Below the pieces are notes generated by a model, which saw only the letters and a list, made by a program, of their open reading frames with translations, searched no databases and was not told the DNA's origin. Positions 44,473 to 52,556 of a stretch of 53,964 nt of DNA are shown piece by piece (positions within the stretch are counted from its first letter, which is position 1; the number at the start of each line of letters is the position of its first letter). The position numbers and the translations under genes were made by a program. The stretch is from Candidatus Saccharimonadia bacterium (GTDB lineage: Bacteria; Patescibacteriota; Saccharimonadia; Saccharimonadales; Saccharimonadaceae): contig JALRBJ010000003.1 in assembly GCA_023257815.1 (NCBI GenBank), forward strand, positions 1 to 53,964, written 5' to 3'.

Positions 44473-44492
44473 TATACTAGTTAAAGTATACT
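44473..44492 (+). promoter_or_regulatory. Probable secY promoter with two -10 candidates
   Basis: TATACT occurs at 44473-44478 and again at 44487-44492 in the 168-bp gap before secY. No clear -35 hexamer is seen. Upstream, AGTAGA and TCTACT around 44430-44460 could form a hairpin. Confidence 0.45.
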
Positions 44493-44539
44493 ACGGTGTG
44501 ACGTAAGAAATGTTGAGAATTCAGGGGTAAAAAAATCAC

Positions 44540-45955
44540 ATGAACTGGAAAACTATTCTAAAATCATTCAAGAATAAAGACATGCGCAAGCGTATTCTAA
44601 TTGTGCTTGGACTTATTGTTGTATATCGATTACTCGCGCATATTCCTGTGCCTTTAGCAGAGCCAACTGAACTCAAGGAAGTTGTAAATAGCGTTGTTTC
44701 GGGTACTGATTTTGGTGGATTCTTGAATTTGCTCTCTGGTGGCGCCCTAGCTAGCTTTTCAATTGTACTTGTAGGTCTTAGCCCGTTCATCACAGCCAGC
44801 GTTATTACTCAGCTGCTTACAAAAGCTATTCCGAAGCTCGAAGAGCTGCATAAAGACGGTGAATCGGGACGACGTAAGATACAACAGTGGACTCGTATTA
44901 TAAGCCTGCCTCTTGCTATAGTGCAGTCTATTGCCTTTATTTATATCCTACGACAATCAGTCTTAGCGGGTAACACCTCTTCAGCATTAACAGATACCAG
45001 TTTAATAGAATGGATTGTTGCCGTGGGTGCCATGACAGCCGGCTCAATGTTATTAATGTGGCTTGGTGAAATCATGACAGAACAAGGAGTCGGCAACGGG
45101 TTAAGCCTCCTGATCTTTGCTGGTATCGTAAGTCAGCTACCTCAAACACTACAGACTATCGGCGCCTCACTATTTAATACCGCAGACGGCAAACTTGAAG
45201 TATTTAACTGGTTCACCATACCGGTTAATCCATTATCCTTCTGGGTTGTGCTCGCTATAGCACTCGCATCACTCTTAGTACTGTATCTGTTAGTCAAGAT
45301 TAATGAAGCGCAGCGCGTGGTAACCATTAACTATGCAAAACGAGTTCAGGGCAACTCAAGCTACGGTGGAGTCAAGAGCATTTTACCTATGAAGCTGATC
45401 GCTGCAGGTGTTATTCCGGTAATCTTTGCTGTAGCGTTCCTTAGCTTACCCGCATTTATAGGCCAAGTAATGAAGGCTACCGCAAACCCCACCTATATTG
45501 AAATAGGTACGAATCTTGTAACTTGGTTTCAAACGCCAAACCCTGGACAATTTACCGGCGAAACATGGCAAGCCTTCATTTACCCCGGACTCTACTTCTT
45601 GCTTGTAATTGCCTTTACGTACTTCTATACCGGAATTGTATTTAATTCAAATGAGATCGCCGAAAATCTTCAAAAACAAGGTGGGTTCATTGAAGGGGTT
45701 CGTCCAGGTGAGCAGACCGAAAAGTATCTATCACAAACCATGAATAGACTAATTCTATTCGGTTCACTCGTGCTTGGGCTTATCGCTGTATTGCCATTCG
45801 TTGCAGAATACCTATTATTCCAGCTCGCCGGTGTACAGAATAGTAACTTGGCAGTTGGCGGAACCGGTATATTGATTGTGGTATCGGTTGCACTTGAAGC
45901 GCTTCGCCAAATCAATTCACGTGCACTTATGGTTACCTACGACGACTACAAGTAG
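44540..45955 (+). CDS. secY: Protein translocase subunit SecY
   Basis: 471 residues, ten hydrophobic helices. Central channel of the Sec translocon. GGALASFSIVLVGLSPFITASVI (plug region), GVGNGLSLLIFAGI and the cytoplasmic loop KQGGFIEGVRPGEQTEKYL are canonical. It carries its own promoter and is not followed by adk and map as in many bacteria. Confidence 0.98.
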   Translation: MNWKTILKSFKNKDMRKRILIVLGLIVVYRLLAHIPVPLAEPTELKEVVNSVVSGTDFGGFLNLLSGGALASFSIVLVGLSPFITASVITQLLTKAIPKLEELHKDGESGRRKIQQWTRIISLPLAIVQSIAFIYILRQSVLAGNTSSALTDTSLIEWIVAVGAMTAGSMLLMWLGEIMTEQGVGNGLSLLIFAGIVSQLPQTLQTIGASLFNTADGKLEVFNWFTIPVNPLSFWVVLAIALASLLVLYLLVKINEAQRVVTINYAKRVQGNSSYGGVKSILPMKLIAAGVIPVIFAVAFLSLPAFIGQVMKATANPTYIEIGTNLVTWFQTPNPGQFTGETWQAFIYPGLYFLLVIAFTYFYTGIVFNSNEIAENLQKQGGFIEGVRPGEQTEKYLSQTMNRLILFGSLVLGLIAVLPFVAEYLLFQLAGVQNSNLAVGGTGILIVVSVALEALRQINSRALMVTYDDYK

Positions 45956-45967
45956 CAGGTAGAATTC

Positions 45968-45996
45968 TTGAGACAAGATTACGCATATGCTACTAT
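45968..45996 (+). promoter_or_regulatory. Sortase gene promoter
   Basis: TTGAGA (45968-45973), 17 bp, TACTAT (45991-45996). The -10 box lies inside the palindrome listed next. Confidence 0.55.
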
Positions 45997-46010
45997 GTAC
46001 TACATAGTAG
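45990..46010. promoter_or_regulatory. 21-bp palindrome over the sortase promoter, candidate operator
   Basis: CTACTATGTA-C-TACATAGTAG: 10-bp perfect arms around one base, covering the -10 box. The size and position fit a dimeric repressor site. An RNA hairpin is less likely, with a one-base centre. Confidence 0.55.
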
Positions 46011-46028
46011 GTGAGGTATAAATAAACA

Positions 46029-46712
46029 ATGTCAGGGTTATCAATTGAGCAAAGACGTAATAACCATATAATTCGTTGGGTTCTTGCTTTGCTGCTAGTT
46101 GCCATTGGCGTAGCGTATGTCTACTTTGGCTTTAGATGGTATAACACAGGTGAACTTTCGCCGCTGCCACTCCCTGTTTCGGCTGCCGATTCATCGATTG
46201 ATGAGACACCCGTCTCTGATAAGCAAATTGATGAGTATAGTGTTCCTGCGAGTCAACCAAAATACATTGAAATACCAGCCATCAATATGCCAAAAGCACG
46301 CGTTACGCGCGTCGGTGTCACTGCACGCAACATGCTTGATGTACCTAAGAATATTGACGACACTGCATGGTATACAAAAAGTGCTGTTCCTGGTGCTGGT
46401 GTTGGTGCGGTTGTTATAGACGGACACAACGGTGGAGTAACCCGTAACGGTATATTTGCCAGACTAGGCAATCTAAAGGCAGGCGATCAGATATCAATTG
46501 AGCGTGGTGATAGTAAGGTGTTTACGTACAAAGTGTATGACGTTCGCGATATGCCGCTTCAACAGGTTAATCAGACTGGTATGAAAGAGATGATGATGTC
46601 GGCAGATCCTTCAAAAGAAGGTCTTAGCTTGATTACATGTAGCGGCAAATGGATACCTAAAGAAAAAGTCTTTGATAGACGAATTTTAGTAAGAGCTACT
46701 ATTATTGACTAG
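46029..46712 (+). CDS. Sortase
   Basis: 227 residues. One N-terminal membrane helix (about 16-36) anchors an extracellular sortase domain beginning near KYIEIPAINMPKARV. The catalytic residues are visible: His in VVIDGHNGG (about 132), Cys in SLITCSGKW (about 203) and Arg in DRRILVRA (about 217). It is closest by eye to class E/F-like sortases of actinobacteria. Substrates are unknown; the LPKTQ protein at 16864-17334 is one weak candidate. The next 200 bp hold a decayed second sortase. Confidence 0.85.
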   Translation: MSGLSIEQRRNNHIIRWVLALLLVAIGVAYVYFGFRWYNTGELSPLPLPVSAADSSIDETPVSDKQIDEYSVPASQPKYIEIPAINMPKARVTRVGVTARNMLDVPKNIDDTAWYTKSAVPGAGVGAVVIDGHNGGVTRNGIFARLGNLKAGDQISIERGDSKVFTYKVYDVRDMPLQQVNQTGMKEMMMSADPSKEGLSLITCSGKWIPKEKVFDRRILVRATIID

Positions 46713-46735
46713 TCTGTGTCATAATTTGCTGTGTA

Positions 46736-46970
46736 ATGAAGGTGAACGAGCTTTCGTTACCTGATTGGCCGCGACTCGGTTGGCTGGAGATACCAGCTAT
46801 AGCTCCGTCGTTGCCGACAGACCGCGCAATCGCCCCTGTTGGGCGAGACCATAACATGTGAAGCGAGCTCAGGGAGTATTTGCCCAAAGAACCCACACTC
46901 GCATGCCTTCACTGGTCACTCCGCCGTGTAATATGCGCGGATCTTCAAAAAACTAGGGCGATGGCCCAGG
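46736..46970 (+). pseudogene. Decayed sortase remnant
   Basis: Reading from the ATG at 46736 gives GWLEIPAIAPSLP, which aligns with sortase LxIPxIGxxLP, then stops at 46859-46861. The +1 frame continues with GSICPKNPHSHAFTGHSAV, matching the region of the catalytic His, hits TAA at 46929-46931 and in the same frame resumes YARIFKKLGRW, equivalent to NGIFARLGNLK of the intact sortase upstream. One frameshift and one stop in otherwise good homology indicate a pseudogene. The catalytic Cys region is gone; a terminator follows at once. Confidence 0.68.
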
Positions 46971-46994
46971 CTAGACATGTTCTAGCCTGGGCCA
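46962..46994 (+). terminator. Strong intrinsic terminator after the sortase locus
   Basis: TGGCCCAGGCTAGA (46962-46975) pairs perfectly with TCTAGCCTGGGCCA (46981-46994), 14 bp, loop CATGT, followed by ATCCTATTTTT. Confidence 0.95.
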
Positions 46995-47115
46995 ATCCTA
47001 TTTTTAAGAATGTTAGCGCAAATATCTTGACCTTCCATGCAACTTGGGTAGAATAGTAAGTAATCTAACACATTTTCACCCGTATAAATACGCGTGAAAT
47101 ATCTTTATAAAACCC

Positions 47116-47144
47116 TTTACGCTGGTTGCAGTTTGCTGTATAAT
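47116..47144 (+). promoter_or_regulatory. Promoter of infA and the alpha-operon genes
   Basis: TTTACG (47116-47121), 17 bp, TATAAT (47139-47144). The start codon is 15 nt further, so the leader is very short. The stretch 46995-47115 holds nothing else recognised. Confidence 0.65.
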
Positions 47145-47159
47145 CCATACTTAGTATTT

Positions 47160-47405
47160 ATGGCCGGACAAAAGGAAGTAATCAAGATGCAGGGAACGGT
47201 AGTGGAGGCACTACCTAATACTCAATTCAAGGTAGAACTTGAGAATGGCCATAGTATTATCGCTCACATTAGCGGCAAGATGCGTAAGCACTATATCCGT
47301 CTAGTACCTGGCGATAAGGTAGAAGTTGAGATGACCCCTTACGATCTTACTAAGGGACGAATCAGTTTCCGCCTACGAGACGAACGACCAGCACACGCTG
47401 CGTAG
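47160..47405 (+). CDS. infA: Translation initiation factor IF-1
   Basis: 81 residues from the ATG at 47160 ([20 protein letters not shown]). The frame is open 22 codons further upstream, but that would include the promoter. [27 protein letters not shown] and [10 protein letters not shown]-type ending are canonical. Binds the 30S A site. Confidence 0.97.
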   Translation: MAGQKEVIKMQGTVVEALPNTQFKVELENGHSIIAHISGKMRKHYIRLVPGDKVEVEMTPYDLTKGRISFRLRDERPAHAA

Positions 47406-47450
47406 TTCAAAATATTAATTTTAACTTAGGAAAGGATTTTTGATAGGCTC

Positions 47451-47567
47451 ATGAAAGTTCGTGCGAGCGTTAAAAAAATCAGTCCCGATGACCAACTGGT
47501 ACGACGTAAAGGTCGTTTAAGGGTTATCAATAAGAAAAAACCTAAGAATAAGCAAAGGCAGGGTTAA
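47451..47567 (+). CDS. rpmJ: 50S ribosomal protein L36, zinc-free type
   Basis: 38 residues: [20 protein letters not shown], then a basic stretch ending in KNKQRQG. In the zinc form the four ligands are Cys, Cys, Cys and His; here the positions are Ser, Asp, Asn and Asn. Normal place between infA and rpsM. Confidence 0.95.
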   Translation: MKVRASVKKISPDDQLVRRKGRLRVINKKKPKNKQRQG

Positions 47568-47569
47568 GC

Positions 47570-47956
47570 ATGGCTCGAATCTCTGGGGTAACCATTCCCG
47601 CTGAGAAACAGGTGCATATCGCTCTTACCTATATATACGGTATAGGGTCGAAGCACTCACGAGACATCCTTGCGGCGGCAAAAGTTGAGCCGACCACTCG
47701 GGTGAAGAATCTCACCGAGGCTGAAGAACAACGCATTCGAGAAATAGTCGATAAAGACTACACCACCGAAGGCGATCTCCAACGTCTCGTAACTAACAAT
47801 ATTAAAAGACTTAAGGATGTAGGCGCCTACCGCGGTCTACGTCACAAAGCAGGGTTGCCAGTGAACGGTCAGCGTACTCGTACGAATGCACGTACTCGTA
47901 AGGGTAAGTCATCAGCAGTTGGTGGCACGCAACCTAAAGCAGCAAGCAAGACCTAG
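47570..47956 (+). CDS. rpsM: 30S ribosomal protein S13
   Basis: 128 residues. [26 protein letters not shown] and [24 protein letters not shown] are canonical. Contacts the P-site tRNA. Two bp after rpmJ. Confidence 0.99.
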   Translation: MARISGVTIPAEKQVHIALTYIYGIGSKHSRDILAAAKVEPTTRVKNLTEAEEQRIREIVDKDYTTEGDLQRLVTNNIKRLKDVGAYRGLRHKAGLPVNGQRTRTNARTRKGKSSAVGGTQPKAASKT

Positions 47957-47970
47957 GAAGGATTAGATAG

Positions 47971-48375
47971 ATGGCAGAAGCTACAACTCAAAAGCCAGCT
48001 AGTGCGCGCAAAAAGCAGCGCCGGTCTGTTCCAGCTGGTCAGATGCATGTTCAAGCATCATTTAATAACACAATTATTACTTTTACAGACAAAAAAGGTG
48101 CCGTTTTGTGCGCCTCAAGTGCTGGCGCCTGCGGTTTCCGAGGAAGCAAAAAGGGTACAGCATATGCATCTCAGATCGCAGCTGAAAAAGCGGCTGAAAT
48201 GGTGCAGAGTCTCCATGGCATGAAGTCAGTTGATGTGTTCATCAAAGGCGTGGGACTTGGCCGTGATGCAGCGGTACGTGCACTTGGTGGATTTGACATT
48301 CAAGTTGACAGCATTAAAGACGTAACAGGAGTACCGCATGGTGGTCCTCGTCCACGAAAGGCAAGGAGGGTCTAG
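47971..48375 (+). CDS. rpsK: 30S ribosomal protein S11
   Basis: 134 residues. ASFNNTIITFTDKKGAVL and the C-terminal TGVPHGGPRPRKARRV are canonical. Platform protein near the mRNA exit. Confidence 0.99.
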   Translation: MAEATTQKPASARKKQRRSVPAGQMHVQASFNNTIITFTDKKGAVLCASSAGACGFRGSKKGTAYASQIAAEKAAEMVQSLHGMKSVDVFIKGVGLGRDAAVRALGGFDIQVDSIKDVTGVPHGGPRPRKARRV

Positions 48376-48378
48376 TAT

Positions 48379-48996
48379 ATGGCACGTGATACTTCACCGA
48401 TCGTAAAGCAGTCTCGTCGTGAAGGCTACGCCCTTCACCCTAAGGCTCATAAGATCCTAATCAAAAAGCCAGGTATTCCTGGTCAACATTCTGGTGGTCG
48501 CCAGAGCAAGCCGAGCTTGTATCAGATTCAACTTCGTGAAAAGCAAAAAGTGCGTCGAACGTACGGTTTGCTTGAAAAGCAGTTTGCACGTCTCATGAAA
48601 GAAGCGTCGCGTCGCGAGGGCTTGAGTGGTGAAAACCTACTTCAGCTACTTGAGCTACGTCTTGATAACGTCGTGTATCGCTCTGGTCTTGCTACGAGCC
48701 GACGCGCGGCACGTCAGCTAGTTGGTCACGGTCACTTTGTACTGAATGGCCGACGCGTTGACATTCCATCAATTCGCGTAAAAGCGGGTGATGTCATTAC
48801 AGTACGCGAAAAAAGTGCCAAAAGTGGCTACTTTACGGCTATTAACGACGTGATTGCTAATTCAATCCAGGGTCCACTTAGCTGGTTAAAGTCAGACCAT
48901 AAGAAGCTCACAATTGAGATTACCGGATTGCCAAAGCGAGAAGAAGCCGAGGCTGATATTAACGAACAACTAATTGTCGAGTACTACTCGCGCTAA
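48379..48996 (+). CDS. rpsD: 30S ribosomal protein S4, zinc-free type
   Basis: 205 residues. The N-terminal region, which binds zinc through four cysteines in some bacteria, has none (QSRREGYALHPKAHKIL). The S4 RNA-binding domain follows (LELRLDNVVYRSGLATSRRAARQLVGHGH). 16S assembly initiator. Confidence 0.98.
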   Translation: MARDTSPIVKQSRREGYALHPKAHKILIKKPGIPGQHSGGRQSKPSLYQIQLREKQKVRRTYGLLEKQFARLMKEASRREGLSGENLLQLLELRLDNVVYRSGLATSRRAARQLVGHGHFVLNGRRVDIPSIRVKAGDVITVREKSAKSGYFTAINDVIANSIQGPLSWLKSDHKKLTIEITGLPKREEAEADINEQLIVEYYSR

Positions 48997-49014
48997 GGTA
49001 AGAGGAGAATTACT

Positions 49015-49938
49015 ATGTCTAAAGCTATTTCTAACCCTGCATTGGCTGGCATTGAAGAGCACTCTAACGTGAGCGCAACTTTCGATATTGAGCCCTTGCA
49101 CTCTGGATACGGCAACACCCTAGGCAACAGCCTTCGTCGTGTACTACTTTCAAGCATTCGAGGTGCAGCAATCGTTGCATTCCGCGTTGAAGGCGCAACA
49201 CATGAATTTACTACCATTCCAGGTATTAAAGAGGATGTTGTTGATATCATGCTTAACCTAAAGAACGTTAAGGTTAAGGTTCATACCGATGAGCCAGTTG
49301 AGCTACGTCTTGAAAAGAAAGGCGCTGGCCCAATCACTGCAGGTGATATTAAGTTAAGTGCCGATGTTGAAATTGCCAACCCAGAACAAGTAATCGCAAC
49401 GATTGACGACCCTAAGAAGTCACTTGTTATCGACCTTGTTGTTGAAGCTGGTCGCGGCTACCGCACTATCGAAGAGTCTTCAAGTGCTCGTGTTCACAGC
49501 GATATGATTGCTCTTGATGCTGTATTCAGCCCAGTGCTGCGCGTTCGCTACAAAGTTGACGGTACACGTGTTGGCCAAGAGACCAATCTTGATAAGCTAC
49601 GTTTAAGTATTGAAACCGACGGTACAATCAGCCCTAAGGATGCCTTCGAGGAATCTGCCGCTATCTTGGTTAACCAATACACTGCACTTGCAGGCAGCAC
49701 TAGTGTTGAAGCAGCACCGGCACTTGGTCAGTCAAGCGATGATGAGACAAGCGAGCTTAACACTCCAATCGAGGAACTGAACCTCAGCGCACGTACTGCA
49801 AACGCACTTGTAAACAACGATATCCGCACTGTCCATGATCTAGTAACCCTAAGCGAGCAAGATCTGCGCGAACTTAAGGGCTTTGGCTCAAAAGCACTTG
49901 ATGAAGTAAAAGACAAGCTTGCGGAGTTGGAGTTATAG
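49015..49938 (+). CDS. rpoA: DNA-directed RNA polymerase subunit alpha
   Basis: 307 residues. N-terminal dimerisation domain with GYGNTLGNSLRRVLLSSIRGAA; C-terminal domain with the helix-hairpin-helix motif (LSARTANALVNNDIRTVHDL, ELKGFGSKALDEVKDKL) for UP-element and activator contacts. A linker of about 25 residues joins them. Assembles beta and beta'. Confidence 0.99.
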   Translation: MSKAISNPALAGIEEHSNVSATFDIEPLHSGYGNTLGNSLRRVLLSSIRGAAIVAFRVEGATHEFTTIPGIKEDVVDIMLNLKNVKVKVHTDEPVELRLEKKGAGPITAGDIKLSADVEIANPEQVIATIDDPKKSLVIDLVVEAGRGYRTIEESSSARVHSDMIALDAVFSPVLRVRYKVDGTRVGQETNLDKLRLSIETDGTISPKDAFEESAAILVNQYTALAGSTSVEAAPALGQSSDDETSELNTPIEELNLSARTANALVNNDIRTVHDLVTLSEQDLRELKGFGSKALDEVKDKLAELEL

Positions 49939-49941
49939 TCT

Positions 49942-50328
49942 ATGCATCGACACGGATATAAAGGACGCAAGTTCGGTCGTGAACGCGATCAACGCCGCGC
50001 ACTACTTAAAGGCTTGGCGACAAACCTTGTAGAACACGGTAAGATCGAGACGACTTTGCCAAAAGCAAAAGAACTTGTACGATACATTGAAAAACTAATC
50101 ACCAAAGCAAAGCGTGGTGACCTAGCTTCACGGCGCATGGTAATCGCTGGTCTCACAACTCAATCGGCAGCATTCAAGCTGGTTGACGAAGTTGCACCAC
50201 AACTCAAGGGTCGAAATAGCGGTCACGTACGTGTTAAGCGAACTCGTATTCGCAAAGGTGATGGTGCTGAAATGGCTACTATTAGCTTCGTTGACGAGCT
50301 AAAGCCTGTTGCAAAGGAGTCTAAATAA
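49942..50328 (+). CDS. rplQ: 50S ribosomal protein L17
   Basis: 128 residues. MHRHGYKGRKFGRERDQRRALLKGLATNL is canonical. Slightly longer than E. coli core; coupled by TAATG to rplM. Confidence 0.99.
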   Translation: MHRHGYKGRKFGRERDQRRALLKGLATNLVEHGKIETTLPKAKELVRYIEKLITKAKRGDLASRRMVIAGLTTQSAAFKLVDEVAPQLKGRNSGHVRVKRTRIRKGDGAEMATISFVDELKPVAKESK

Positions 50329-50759
50329 TGAAGACTTACTCACAAAAACCTACCGAAGTTTCACGTCGTTGGATTTTAATCGACGCTAAAGATGCACCAT
50401 TAGGACGCCTTAGTACTCAGATTGCCAAGTATCTGATTGGTAAATACAAGGCTGATTACACGCCGCATATTGATGGTGGTGACTACGTTGTAGTGATTAA
50501 CGCAGCCGAAGTGCCAGTAACTGGCAATAAGGAAGAAGCGAAGATTTACTACCGTCACAGTGGCTTCCCAGGTGGTATTAAAGATGCGCAGCTAAAAGAA
50601 GTACGTGAAAAATTCCCAGAACGAATCATTGAAAACGCTGTTAAGGGTATGCTTCCTAAAAACAAGCTTGCACCTGGTCGTATGCAGCGCCTAAAAGTAT
50701 TCCCAGGTAGTGAGCACGCTCACACGGCTCAAACTCCTGAGAAGGTTGAGGTAAAGTAA
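50328..50759 (+). CDS. rplM: 50S ribosomal protein L13
   Basis: 143 residues. RRWILIDAKDAPLGRLSTQIAKYL and AVKGMLPKNKLAPGRMQRLKVF are canonical. Confidence 0.99.
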   Translation: MKTYSQKPTEVSRRWILIDAKDAPLGRLSTQIAKYLIGKYKADYTPHIDGGDYVVVINAAEVPVTGNKEEAKIYYRHSGFPGGIKDAQLKEVREKFPERIIENAVKGMLPKNKLAPGRMQRLKVFPGSEHAHTAQTPEKVEVK

Positions 50760-50760
50760 T

Positions 50761-51159
50761 ATGGCTGACACTAAATATGCCTATGGCCTTGGTCGCCGCA
50801 AAAGCGCAACTGCACGAGCACGACTTTACAAAGGTAAAGGATCTATTACCATCAATGACAAGCCTGCAAGTGAATACCTAAGCGGTAATTCTACTATGCT
50901 TGCTGAGGTTACCGATCCTCTTGCACTTGTTAACAAGCAAAAAGAGTTTGATGTGACTATTCGTGTTAGTGGTGGTGGTTTAGCTGGTCAAGTTGATGCA
51001 ATCAAGCTTGCAATCGCTAAAGCACTTACTGTCGATCATTCAGATCTGCGTACAACGCTTAAAAAAGCTGAACTCCTAAAGCGTGATCCACGAGAGAAGG
51101 AACGTAAAAAATACGGTCTTCGCTCTGCACGTAAACGCGAACAGTACTCGAAGCGTTAG
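50761..51159 (+). CDS. rpsI: 30S ribosomal protein S9
   Basis: 132 residues. YGLGRRKSATARARLYKGKG and the C-terminal RKKYGLRSARKREQYSKR, whose tail contacts P-site tRNA, are canonical. Last gene of the ribosomal cluster, followed by a terminator. Confidence 0.99.
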   Translation: MADTKYAYGLGRRKSATARARLYKGKGSITINDKPASEYLSGNSTMLAEVTDPLALVNKQKEFDVTIRVSGGGLAGQVDAIKLAIAKALTVDHSDLRTTLKKAELLKRDPREKERKKYGLRSARKREQYSKR

Positions 51160-51180
51160 TCAGTTTTTACTGCGCTATAC

Positions 51181-51217
51181 ATACACATCTCTATTTAAGA
51201 GATGTGTATTGCTTTTT
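51181..51217 (+). terminator. Intrinsic terminator of the alpha operon
   Basis: ATACACATCTCT (51181-51192) pairs perfectly with AGAGATGTGTAT (51198-51209) across ATTTA, followed by TGCTTTTT. Confidence 0.92.
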
Positions 51218-51271
51218 ATACCGATTTATGCTAAAGTATTCATAATACCTATAGTTTGAAATAATATTACT

Positions 51272-52549
51272 ATGTCTGTTTTAGCCGCCCTCGAAAAAGC
51301 CTCAATTGGAATTCAAACTAAGCCTCCTCAAAACGATGAGCCTTTTCCACACGGCTCATTCCACGAAGCAGCCGCTAGAGAGCTCTTTCACGAACCACTG
51401 GATTCAGATGACACCCTAACTGATAAATTGAAGTGCTATGGAACCCACGAACAACTTCTAGGCGCTCTCAACAAAAACGAAATTGCAATGGCAGTTATCG
51501 CAATCGATAACACCGTCTCTGGTCGCGTACCAACTGCAATTGAGGCACTGCGCGATCAAAAGTTAAGAATTATTGGAAAAGTAACTATTTCTGTTGCTCA
51601 GCACATTCTTCGCCATCCAGACACTCCTATTGATACGATCGTTCAGGTCGTATCTCAAAAGCCAGCGCTTGATCAGGCTAGTGCATGGCTTGAACTTAAC
51701 GAGATAACTCCTTTAAGCCGATCTGACACCGTAGGAAGTGCTCGCGAAGTGGCACTGAAACAAGGAGTTATTGATAATAAACCTACGGCAGCGATCGCAT
51801 CAATACTAGCAGGTAGCGCAAATGGGCTCAGTATTGGTGAACAGGTAAGTCCACGCGGTAACGCCACGACCTTCTGGCTGGTCGAAAAAACTGATCAGCC
51901 CACCGATTCTCCAGAAGTCAGCGAAGATCAACCACGACATGCAGCGCTTTATTTTGATGTCCCAAACGTACCTGGTAAACTTTTTGAGATAGTTGGCATA
52001 CTAAGTGATGCGGGATATGATTTGGTTGATATTGACTGCCACCTGAATTCGCACCGCAGCGTTCGCAGCTTTTTTACAGAGATTGATCTAGGCAACCATA
52101 CCGAAGTAGACCTAAGCAATACGCTTGCTGTTATTCCGAGTGAATTCAACGTAGATCTTCGTGGTGTATATACAGACTCCACCAAACAAGAGGTTAAGTC
52201 TGCGGCCATTAAGCATCGTGGCAAGGCAGATGTCTCAGCCGATACCTTATGGAACGGGCGACATGGACTTGAGCATGACGAGGAAGCTCCCGTACTCTAT
52301 ATTCAAGCTAAAAATCAGCCAGGATCACTTAAGGGTATGCTAGAAATTTTGAATGATTTCGGCATAAATATCGTTGACATGAGCCGCCCTTACGCACCAG
52401 AGCACGAAAATGGCCGTGGCTTCTATTTTGTGCTGCCGGTAGAAGCGAATATTATTGCCGCCCTACACCAGTTAAAGTTGGGCGGCTACGTAGCTGAAGA
52501 ATTCGTGTACCAGAGTAATGCTCTTGCAGCAAGAAATGAGAGCCAGTAA
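51272..52549 (+). CDS. pheA: Prephenate dehydratase with two ACT domains
   Basis: 425 residues. Converts prephenate to phenylpyruvate, the precursor of phenylalanine. Dehydratase domain about 20-207: FPHGSFHEAAARELF, AVIAIDNTVSG (usual form IENSxxG) and GNATTFWLVEK, where the catalytic TRF motif has become TTF. Two ACT domains follow, at about 225-295 (YFDVPNVPGKLFEIVGILSDAGYDL) and 345-415 (YIQAKNQPGSLKGMLEILNDFGINI); ACT domains usually bind phenylalanine for feedback. No chorismate mutase domain is present; that activity is on the next gene. Identification is good, activity less sure. Confidence 0.82.
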   Translation: MSVLAALEKASIGIQTKPPQNDEPFPHGSFHEAAARELFHEPLDSDDTLTDKLKCYGTHEQLLGALNKNEIAMAVIAIDNTVSGRVPTAIEALRDQKLRIIGKVTISVAQHILRHPDTPIDTIVQVVSQKPALDQASAWLELNEITPLSRSDTVGSAREVALKQGVIDNKPTAAIASILAGSANGLSIGEQVSPRGNATTFWLVEKTDQPTDSPEVSEDQPRHAALYFDVPNVPGKLFEIVGILSDAGYDLVDIDCHLNSHRSVRSFFTEIDLGNHTEVDLSNTLAVIPSEFNVDLRGVYTDSTKQEVKSAAIKHRGKADVSADTLWNGRHGLEHDEEAPVLYIQAKNQPGSLKGMLEILNDFGINIVDMSRPYAPEHENGRGFYFVLPVEANIIAALHQLKLGGYVAEEFVYQSNALAARNESQ

Positions 52550-52556
52550 AAAGGTT

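Noticed and set aside
46713-46994. Stable noncoding RNA (6S, RNase P or tmRNA) between sortase and infA
   Set aside because: The region has hairpins and a superb terminator, but none of the conserved sequences of those RNAs, and it translates into sortase fragments in two frames, so a pseudogene explains it better.
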